DNA of 64,000 nt from Oegoconia quadripuncta (lineage: Eukaryota; Arthropoda; Insecta; Lepidoptera; Autostichidae): assembly GCA_949316235.1 (NCBI GenBank), contig OX438757.1, forward strand, positions 12,890,657-12,954,656, written 5' to 3'. The position numbers were made by a program, and so were the translations under genes. The notes under the pieces were generated by a model. It made no database searches, had not been told where the DNA came from, and saw only the letters and a program-made list of their open reading frames with translations. Of this stretch, positions 55,801 through 64,000 are shown piece after piece. Each line of letters starts with the position of its first letter. Position 1 is the stretch's first letter.

Positions 55801-57560
55801 ATACATTTTGAAAATTAATAAAAAATGTGCACGCAAAAAATTGATATTGACTTTTCAATTGAACAGAGGATTTCTTTGCACACATAGCAGCATATATTAC
55901 TATATGTTGGTATTGCCTTTGCTGTGGAACACATAATTTTTTGCACTTTCATTAAACCATATAAATAAAACTGATCTCAATCGAATGTAATGATGTTGAT
56001 ACAAGAAAAGACCATACGTGTCCATAATAAAACATTTTATTACAAACAATAATTAAAAAACATATTTTACATTGTATAACTAATTACAATTCCAACATTG
56101 CGTTATAATAAATGCAGTTTATATACTTCGATATTTATATAACTATTTTATTTTGAGACATTTCAATGGTAAATTAATTATATCCTGTACACAATATATT
56201 TTGATTATAAATATTATCTGAAAGCTATGTCCCTTAAAGTTAATGTACCTAGTTCAAAGTACTAGATTCCTGTATAAGCTGGAATGAAAATAATTAATCC
56301 TGCATCAAAATGTTTAATAATTATTCAAAATAACAGTAACAATAATACCAATATGACTTCACGACAAACTACGTACTCCGTAAGTACTCATTCCTTGACA
56401 ATATTTATAATAATTGTGACGGAGATACCTAATATTTAAATATGTTTTGCGGTCAAAAAAATCTAATGAGAAATATGTCCAGTCCTAATTTTGCTGAAAA
56501 AGAAAATATATAAGTTCAATCAGCTCCAATGGCGCATTTTTATTAGACTATACGAAACGACCTGCACTAGCAGAATGACAGGCGCGATAAACGTTTATCA
56601 CGCGCGAAATAGTATTTGTCCTGCTCATTCGCTTGGGCGAAATATACAACTATCCCACTCTCACGTCGCGACGCGCACGACATACGCTGTCATGCTACGA
56701 AGGCTGGAGTTGCTTTAAAGCTCCTGCAGCCTTAAGAAATCTTCCCAACAAATACTGACGGCTCCATCAGACGGGACGCTGGGACTTTTAATTCTTAACC
56801 CCACTGATAATTTGTAGTATGGAAGATGGGATTCTTTTTTTCTCATCCTCCCCACTAAAATATCCCGCAGTCGTTTCGTATATTGCGCCGATATGTTAGT
56901 TTTGTTTTTTGTAAATCGACCGATAAACATATTATTACATCAATAAACCAGTTCAGTACTATATTACACATGTTACATTTAGTCCCACCCTGTATCTAAT
57001 GTATTCTCAGTGCTAAGTGCACGGACCAGAAAAACAAAGAGACTCCGCATTACTAAAATCGAAAATAAAGCAACCCATGTAGATGCGTGCCTGGCACACG
57101 CATTTACACCATAATGTGCCGATCGACATACGCTTCCTTTAGGCAATGTTGCACCGAGCATAAAGTGATTTATAATTTGTATTTGAGTGCAAGATAGTCA
57201 TTTAATGCGAGGTCGATAGTTTGCTTTTCTTCCAACTATAACGAAGAAGATTAAAATGAAATAGTAATTTTTCCACTGAAATCCGTCACTGGTTTTTGCG
57301 CGGCAATTATTACTGACAAGACTGTTCTTAACTTGAATGTCTGTCAAATATTGCCTACAAGTTGTATAACCAAACTTTTTGGACTCATTGGTCAACCATT
57401 GATGAATCAATTTATTGCACTGAGGGCAGTAAATTGCCGCTTTCGATCGCCACATTGAAAAGTTATGAGGATATCACAGCGAAGTTGAAAGAAAAACAAT
57501 ATATTTATTTATTAGCTCTTAACAAATACCGCGTCCCGAAAACTTTCGTTCCCATCACGT
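55801..57560. other. Gene-free stretch
   Basis: No gene supported. A GC-richer patch at 56560-56900 is open on the minus strand (71 codons, 56715-56930), but the peptide is unfamiliar. A minus-strand frame at 57198-57455 contains CPQCNK but no zinc-binding partner residues. Confidence 0.4.
56036..56041 (-). terminator. Candidate poly(A) signal of a minus-strand transcript
   Basis: AATAAA on the minus strand (TTTATT here) within TTGTAATAAAATGTTTTATT. It could mark the end of a very long Cert 3' UTR or of an unseen gene. It faces the + strand candidate at 55514 with about 0.5 kb and a SINE between. Confidence 0.2.
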
Positions 57561-57563
57561 ATA

Positions 57564-58859
57564 CCAGGCCACTCAGAAAATTTTGCGAAAAAAAGTTTTT
57601 ATGAATGAGAGACTGGCCACTTAAAATCTATTTTAAAAATATGATTATTTATAAGTAAAAATAGGCACATTCCAATTTCAAATTTTCCCTCCACATTTTT
57701 TGCAAGCTAATTTAAATTATCGTGTCTCAGTGAAAAATGGATCTGCACCGGGAACATTATCGCGCTATGATTTTATACAATTTCAAGTGCCGCCTGAAAC
57801 CGGAAGAGTACGAAAGACTTCAAATGGCATTCATGGATGAAGGCCCTTCTAAGGCAACCGTGTATCGTTGGTATAATGAATTTAGGCGCGGTCGACTAAC
57901 TTTGGGGGATGAAGAGAGAAGTGGTCGCCCTTCGACGGCTGTTACGGAAGAAAACGTGTTAGCAGTGAAAAATTTAATCCAAGACAATAGGCGAGTAACA
58001 TACCAAGAGATTCAGCACATTGTGCAGATTGGATCGGGAAGCCTTCACAAGATTCTGCACGTGCATCTTCGCGTGAGGAGGATAGTTTCACGTTGGGTGC
58101 CGCACAACCTCACCGATGCTCAGAAACAGGCCCGGGTGGAATGGTGCCGTGATATGCTTAACAAATTTGAAGCAGGTTCGTCTCGGCGTGTTTATGACAT
58201 CATTACAGGTGACGAGTCCTGGATATATCAATACGATCCAGAAACGAAGCGCCAGTCGACAGTTTGGGTGTTTCAAAACGAAGCAACGCCCACCAAAGTG
58301 AAGCGATCTAGAAGCGGGGGGAAAATTTTGATCGCGAGCTTTTTCAATTTGACTGGCTACTTGGTGTCAATTCCTTTACAAAACTAAAGAAGCATCAACA
58401 CCGAATGGTATATTAATAAATGCTTGCCAGAAGTTTTCTCTGTTGTGAGCAACAAGCGACCAAACACAGGGCTCCGTGGGCTACTGCTCCACCATGACAA
58501 CGCGCCCGCGCACACCGCGCTCAAAACGAGGGACTTCCTGGACAACACGCCGGTCAAACTCCTAGGTCACCCTCCTTACAGCCCGGACCTAGCACCGTGT
58601 GACTTCTTTTTATTCCCAAAAATAAAAAATCAGCTCAAAGGGATACAATTTTCATCGCCGGAAGATGCGCTGTCAGCGTTCGAGCAGGCCGTAAACGAGG
58701 TGCCTGCGGCGGACTGGAAAAAGTGTTTCGAAAATTGGTTCAGACGCATGAAACTTTGTATAGATGCTAGTGGAGAGTACTTTGAAAAGATTTAATAAAA
58801 ATATATTTGCCCATAGAACAATTTTTTTCTGTTTCGCAAAATTTTCTGAGTGTCCCACG
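57564..58859 (+). mobile_element. mariner element, almost complete
   Basis: 1296 bp between TA dinucleotides (57562-57563 and 58860-58861), the mariner target site. A 21-bp inverted repeat (57570-57590 and 58832-58852, core ACTCAGAAAATTTTGCGAAA) is perfect, with 6-7 less similar bases outside it. Length, ends and a single intronless transposase are typical of mariner. Both termini look intact, so it was probably mobile recently or could still be moved in trans (inference). Confidence 0.93.
57737..58795 (+). pseudogene. mariner transposase, one in-frame stop
   Basis: Mariner transposase cuts and pastes the element into TA sites in the nucleus. The frame runs 352 codons, the usual size, from ATG to TAA, but a TAA at 58385-58387 (codon 217) interrupts it; the frame is unchanged on both sides. 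Seen: N-terminal helix-turn-helix regions (ATVYRWYNEFRRGR, RPSTAVTEENV, VTYQEIQ), the linker motif WVPHNLTDAQK, and the catalytic triad Asp159 (TGDESW), Asp254 (HHDNAPAH) and Asp289 (YSPDLAPCDFFLFP). Exactly 34 residues separate the last two, the DD34D signature. Codon 217 falls where relatives have a basic residue. By eye it is nearest the mellifera/cecropia-like subfamilies; that is not proven. Confidence 0.93.
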
Positions 58860-58861
58860 TA

Positions 58862-61800
58862 TGTAGTCGAGGGATGCCTCACTTTTTACTTAACTCAGCG
58901 CGGAGCCCTTTTTTTTCTAGTCTGTGGCTAAGTGATACACGCATCAAAATTTGCGAACCTAACTAACTGAACACATCAACCATCACTTCTCAAAAGCACA
59001 GTTTTTAATTCCATTATACACCTCAGAGTTCTTTTTGAGAATATGATAAAAATTGCATTTATAAGTTCAAAATAAGTAAGTACTAATTGTGTCTCTTGTC
59101 CATTCCATAGCAATAAATGATGGTCACAAATTGCTTACACATTCATATTAATTTATAAGGCAGACATAAAAGAAATAATACAGAACTTAAATTTGTAACG
59201 TTCCGTTTGGCCAGCCCTTAAAAATTGGCCCTCTTGTTTGAAATTCGTGGGGCTTCCACGAGCGAAACCACTCAGTAAGTTTCGCCGTGTTACTAAAATC
59301 CATAGTATATAAACATAGGAATCAATCTGATCGCAAATCGGAAATTACATAACAAGGGTGAATGGAATTTGACGTCGCGTCTTGCTGCGGCCCCAAGTTG
59401 ATATATAAATTTTATATATATTAAATACTACTCCGCTCGCGATTTAGTCTGGGTGAATCTCTAAATAAATATAAATGGATAAAATGTAGCCTATATTTAT
59501 TCATTTCATGTTTAGAAAACAAATTATTTTTCTATGGAAACGCACCCAGAACTCCATTTAACCTTGACGCACAAAGTATTATATACTGTATGCGGAACTC
59601 TATTTCGTTTTTGCATTACTTGATTCTTATGATGTCCTATATAACCATATTACCAGTATGTATCAAAACATTTAACAGTGCATCTTGCTTCGGTTCAGGT
59701 AAGTATGTTACTCGTATAACGAAATTCGAAACAATACGTAATATAATACGATGTTTATAATCGGATCCACTATTAGCTATTCAACTCCGTTTGCCTTTCT
59801 CACTCAGTATTCAACTATACTTTACATCCAATTGTAACCTCAAAGAACTAAAAACAGATGAACTAGTGAAACTGAAATTCTAAAGTTTATTTTACAGTGC
59901 CTTATTTTAGGCGAGTTTGCAGCGAGACCCCACAACGATTTCTTGCAGCAATGCAGTAGCGAGTTTTTTTGTATGATAAACTATATACGTAATTGACCAC
60001 AATCTCACCAGAAGGAAAGTGAAAATTAGCGTAGCAATGTTTTAATTTTTGAACTTTGCTTAAAAACTTAAATTTCGCCAATCCCTACGCCAGATTTCTG
60101 TATTTCTCAGATCAAAAAAACGCTAAAAAAAACTAATAGATTAGTGCAGAAAACTCATTGAATTATTAGCTGTTCTCGTTCCAATAAGTTTTCGAAGCCA
60201 AAGAACGTTTAGCATAGGCATACAAGAGGATTAATTTCATAAACTGTCAAAATCCATATGTCGGGCACATCACTGCCTACGGTGTGTATTTATTCATGAA
60301 ATGCCAGTTATTGGTCGATGCTGTATCGCCTCTGTATCGCGATAGTCGATACACGGCCAACAAAAGCCTCGCGTTAGAATCGTGGCCTTTTTGCGACAGC
60401 TACATTCCTGTATCACCGCAAAAAGTCGCCGCTGTCCCTTATGTATCCTGTTTTTATTCGGTAACCGGTATTTGGGGATCAGACTCTAAATTCCTCTCTA
60501 TCGGATCCTCAGCTTATTTTAAATCACTATTAAGACATTCATCGATTATATTTTGAATGTCTTATGCCCACCCACAGCCCGTTCGTCATTCCCCTCTATC
60601 AACAGACATTTTACATAAATAATGTTGCCTCTTTAATATACATCAATTTGAATATTATAAAAATACGTGCATATACATATCTACACAATAGGAATACGCT
60701 AGCTAGCGTTATATGACAATATTTTACATTACCTTTTTGTTGTCACTTAGAAACATCAAAGTTACTTTCAATAGAGCCTACTTTATTAAATCTTTTGGTC
60801 TCGTCTGCTATCCTGACTTAAAACATAGCAAGCAGTAACTATATTGTCCTGTTTTCGATGTAGTTAACATGACTGGATTAGCCATTGTCCAGGTCGACGA
60901 CGATAAACTAAACTCACAGGCTGATCATGTAAAATTTACAGATTTTAGCAACATTGTCGAGCGTTCGGTGGCAATTCAAAAATTCTTATTACTTCCGTCG
61001 TCCGCCAGCTGTCAAATACATTTTGTTGTACTGAAAGAACTATGAGCATTTATTAGTTCCTTGATTGCTCGGCAGAGGCGGGACTGTCGATTGTTGCACA
61101 ATGCTAGGATTTAGTGCGCTAGCGATTATTAAGGCATTAACTGCTGTCGCACTGCTTTTGTAAATTATATAAAAAGCCTGCAGGTTTTAGTACGGTCGCA
61201 CCTATAAGGCGTCGCTTCAACAGTATCGCTGCATTTTAAGTCTTTTGCAGCGATTTAACAAGGTTTACTGCTTTCTATTATGTTACACTATCTCTCGAAA
61301 TAATGTAAGTACTTCAACCACGCTTCAAATCATTATAAGGTTCAATTCTGTAAATCTTATGCCTTCGCTTTTAAGAATTTTTGGAGATAACATTGATGTC
61401 GATTCCGAAAACTAATTTCAAAGGTATTGGACATCTCTTTCTTCCTGAAATAATAAGAACGGGATAGTACCAATTTAAAATTAGTTTTGTACAAAATTCA
61501 ACAATGGAATCGACAGTTTAATATAGAGATACATTTTATTAGTTATTAATATTTACAAGAGACCTGTGAAGTAGCAAATAGAAACTATGGCACATAATAT
61601 CTCAAGAAAAAGAATAAAAATAGATAAACAGCGCTTACACTGTTGCTTATATTTATGCAACTTTGCAACAATGACTGTGCTGCCTTGAGAAAATTATGTG
61701 CTACAGTTTAAAATATTATTCTAACTGACTCATACATAACTAATAAAATGTTATTCTTTACATAATTATATCTATATCATACATAGTAACAATCTGTAAC

Positions 61801-62722
61801 AAGACGCGTTTTCTTGTGGAAAGTAGACCCGTGCATAACATGGCCATTTACGACATGCATCCTTCATTTATATAAGTGCAGTCAATAAAACCATCTCGAC
61901 ATAATATAGAGGTAGCAAGTACGATAAACCCAACACAAAATCGCACGTCACACCTAAAAGACCCTTGTATGATTCATCTCAATAGAAATGTCCAAAGAAG
62001 TAGATATCCAAAAGAGTAAATTATGAAAAGTAGAAACAATAAGAATATTTTAACAAATACTCGTATCATAAAATTTTATTGAATCTTACAAAAAGACGCT
62101 TAGAAAAGGTTATATATCTCTAAAACTACTCCCCTGTCCCACCTGTCACTTGAAGATAGCATTCTTCGTCCCTTCACCGGTACATACCGGTTTATAATGT
62201 TAAGATACCCACAAACCAAACGCATGATCGTTAAAAAGTATTTATTTTATGGTTTAACTTAACATGGATATGACTCCATTTATATTTCATTCGGACTTTA
62301 TTAAGACGAGATAAATTATGCAGAACTATAAAAATCTAGAACTATGCAAATTGTGACGTATCCGTGTTAATTTACATCACAAAATAAATACTTTTTGCCT
62401 GTCGGTGGATGATTAAGTGCTCACATTAACGTAGCCATTAATATATTTTTAGCCACAAAGTTTTTCGTCACTATATTTCCTTAAACTCCCACTATTGACG
62501 CCGTTCCAACATCAACAGCCTTGTACACTAGGCGCGTGTTGTTTACTATATCTGAAAGTTCTAATGTCAACGACAGTATAGACTTACACCAAGTTTGAGG
62601 GTAGCTTCATACGTCAAATCACCAGCATCTTTGAACATTTCAATTGGGACAAACGACAATTATCACCTAGATACATGAAATCTTCACCTGCCAAGCAAGC
62701 GGAAGGGTAAGCAGTCGGCTTG
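58862..62722. other. Gene-free stretch (possible Cert 3' UTR on the left strand)
   Basis: 3.9 kb with no recognised coding exon. The 90-codon frame at 60284-60556 (+) has no domain. ATTGACCACAATCTCACCAG (about 59993-60012) is a reversed repeat tail. Several TTTATT words are possible minus-strand poly(A) signals (for example 61535 and 62238) and none is decisive. Confidence 0.4.
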
Positions 62723-62850
62723 CTAGATGGCCAATGGCTTGCCCTTACACTGGTCGACCACGTAGCTCGTGAACCGCTTCAGGAACTTTGGATACTCGCG
62801 CTTGTATACCGCGCGGAGTACGCCGGCCGGCGCCCAGCCGCCTGGATTCA
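62723..62850 (-). CDS. Cert: Ceramide transfer protein, last coding exon
   Basis: CERT carries ceramide from the ER to the Golgi for sphingomyelin-type synthesis; its START domain binds the lipid. On the minus strand the exon follows the acceptor GTATTTACAG and encodes [19 protein letters not shown], then [19 protein letters not shown] and a stop TAG at 62725-62723. This closely matches the C-terminus of animal CERT ([30 protein letters not shown]), the C-terminal helix of the START domain. The first two bases complete a Val codon begun in the preceding exon. Neighbour Pde8 is convergent. Confidence 0.95.
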
Positions 62851-62861
62851 CTGTAAATACA

Positions 62862-62960
62862 TAATAAATATCCCTGGAGTAAGCAACTAGGCTTGTATTA
62901 TCGATACTAGATGGTTGAAATACACAAATACATTATAAATGAAAACATCCATAACTTGTG
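62862..62960 (-). mobile_element. SINE-B 3' part, abutting the Cert splice acceptor
   Basis: Read in the direction of Cert: GTACACAAGTTATGGATGTT, CAACCATCTAGTATCGATAA, AAGCCTAGTTGCTTACTCC and GGGATATTTATTATGT, then TTTACAG and the exon. The tRNA-like head is missing. The SINE is in the same sense as the gene and its tail ends about 10 bp before the exon. Confidence 0.75.
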
Positions 62961-62984
62961 TACGTTATGCCACGTTACATAATA

Positions 62985-63120
62985 TCGGGCTTAGGAATTC
63001 CGTCGAAGAACCAAGGCATACCGGCATCATAATCAACAGCTTTACACGTCTCCGCGCGGGTATGGGCCATAGTCTACCACGCGAATTGGTGGATTTTGTG
63101 TCACGCTAGTAGTCACCGAA
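62985..63120 (-). mobile_element. 5S-SINE 3' part in the last Cert intron
   Basis: In reverse: GGTGACTACTAGCGTGACAC, ATCCACCAATTCGCGTGGTA, GACTATGGCCCATACCCGCG and GACGTGTAAAGCTGTTGATT, matching the tail at 51405-51520. Confidence 0.6.
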
Positions 63121-63189
63121 TTGACTTAGGAGGGCTTATCCCACACGGCATTCATAGAAACTTTCAATCCAAATGTTTTAATAAACTGA

Positions 63190-63270
63190 TTCTAATAAAA
63201 CTTTATGCGTATAAGCAGGATACATAGGTCTAAATAGTTAATAGAAAACATTTTCAAAATATCGGATTTA
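63190..63270 (+). repeat. Dispersed repeat shared with 22675-22752
   Basis: TAAGCAGGATACATAGGTCT ... AGAAAACATTTTCAAAATATC. It lies in the last Cert intron. Family unknown. Confidence 0.55.
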
Positions 63271-63307
63271 AAAGAAGATATGCCTTCTTATAACTGTTAT
63301 GCTGTAC

Positions 63308-63431
63308 CTGTGCTACAGTAAGCGATACTGGTGGTGATATTCTCGCGCGTGGGTCGCTCCCCCGCCGGGATAGTGCTGCGACACGCGAGACACACCGTCA
63401 CGAATAGCCGGATACATGCGCCCGTGTTGGC
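63308..63431 (-). CDS. Cert: Ceramide transfer protein, penultimate coding exon
   Basis: On the minus strand, after the acceptor TATCTTTTTGTTATAG and before the donor GTACAG, 124 bp encode 41 codons plus one base: ANTGACIRLFVTVCLACRST, then IPAGERPTRENITTSIAYCST. The phase joins to the next exon as Val-Asn-Pro-Gly-Gly-Trp. The pattern CIR...V.VCL.C and TRENIT.SI.Y corresponds to the late START domain of CERT (CVRA.VNVAMICQT and SRDNILCKITY). Alternative frames over this exon are shadows. The PH domain and the rest of the START domain must lie right of the window. Confidence 0.88.
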
Positions 63432-63739
63432 CTATAACAAAAAGATACATGAAATAACAGATTTTGAAAGTCATAATAGAAATTGTGTGAAAACTATTAG
63501 AATAGAAAATATTTATTTGACCTAATAAACGACACACAAATTAACAAAGTAAGTTGTACTAATATTTCAAATGATTTATACCATACCAAAGTAATTCATT
63601 TCGAGGTAAATGAAAAACAGAGACAGACCCTTCGATAACACAGACCTATTTCATTCGGTTTCGCAAAGTGATGCCAAATTGGTCTCAGCGTTACTGCATC
63701 CATCTTTACGTTCGCGGTCTGAATGATCAATCAAATGAA
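63432..63739. other. Cert intron, nothing recognised
   Basis: No further Cert exon could be identified between here and the right edge. Confidence 0.5.
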
Positions 63740-63960
63740 AAATTTACCTTGATTTCGGCACGTAAATAGAATAGAACCAACCCATCTCTTCCCGTCAGTG
63801 TCGTAAAATGCGAACTTTTTGCGATTTCTTTCCACCAAAAACATCTATAGATTTGCTTGTTTTAACGGCGATGGCTCATCCCTTGTCATATTTATATTGG
63901 AACACCCAAACGTTAATTTTTGGAAAATCACTGACCACCGCATTTTTCTGATAAAGGTCG
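63740..63960 (-). repeat. Common lepidopteran repeat (GACGGG tail), copy 3
   Basis: In reverse: GACAAGGGATGAGCCATCGC, TTAAAACAAGCAAATCTATA, TTTTACGACACTGACGGGAA, GAGATGGGTTGGTTCTATTC and ACGTGCCGAAATCAAGG. It matches 30740-30910 and 32170-32340 and lies in a Cert intron. Confidence 0.6.
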
Positions 63961-64000
63961 TGAAAGGTACGTATGTAACAATATAGTGAATAAAGTAAAT

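Noticed and set aside
57198..57455. Zinc-finger frame with CPQCNK
   Set aside because: No second Cys/His pair at a suitable distance and no splice context.
58385..58387. Frameshift in the mariner transposase
   Set aside because: The frame is the same before and after; 58424 minus 57737 is a multiple of three. The break is a single stop codon.

Overview
This is a stretch of an insect nuclear genome, almost certainly a butterfly or moth. The evidence is the mixture of repeats (several tRNA-headed SINE families, a SINE with a 5S-rRNA-like head, RTE and other non-LTR retrotransposon ends, many TA-flanked foldback MITEs, a mariner) together with small GT-AG exons that are richer in G+C than their AT-rich introns. 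I see no bacterial, viral or organellar segment, no tRNA or rRNA gene, and no CRISPR array.

Two host genes can be supported. (1) Pde8, on the + strand, 35172-50055: twelve in-frame exons with GT-AG junctions give 663 codons of a high-affinity cAMP phosphodiesterase. They cover the end of the N-terminal receiver-like domain, a PAS domain, a linker with a PKA-type RRGS site, and the complete HD-type catalytic domain to the stop. Roughly the first 150-170 residues are missing; I could not find those exons in the 35 kb to the left. (2) Cert, on the - strand: the last two coding exons (63308-63431 and 62723-62850) of the ceramide transfer protein, encoding the end of its START domain; the rest lies to the right of the window. 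The two genes converge. Candidate poly(A) signals face each other at about 55.51 kb (+) and 56.04 kb (-).

Layout. 1-35 kb: no confirmed exon; repeats throughout, including a partial tandem array of a foldback repeat (0.7-1.64 kb), a LINE ORF2 remnant (3.1-3.4 kb), three copies of one TA-flanked MITE (7.3, 10.1 and 28.0-29.0 kb, the last rearranged and carrying a LINE end), and a TTAA-flanked MITE (20.5 kb). 35-50 kb: Pde8, with SINEs, MITEs and RTE pieces in nearly every large intron. 50-55.5 kb: repeats, then AT-rich, mostly unique sequence that may be 3' UTR. 55.6-58.9 kb: a SINE and an almost complete mariner (57564-58859) whose transposase frame is broken by one stop codon. 58.9-62.7 kb: no gene recognised. 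62.7-64 kb: the 3' end of Cert.

I found no undescribed multigene system. The most interesting structure is how repeats sit around exons: two head-to-head SINEs enclose a 58-bp Pde8 exon, two inverted 420-bp MITEs enclose the first five visible Pde8 exons, and a SINE tail ends about 10 bp before the splice acceptor of the last Cert exon. SINE-A, SINE-B, SINE-C, 5S-SINE, LINE-x and LINE-y are working names used only here. Boundaries of degenerate repeats are by eye, plus or minus 10-30 bp.
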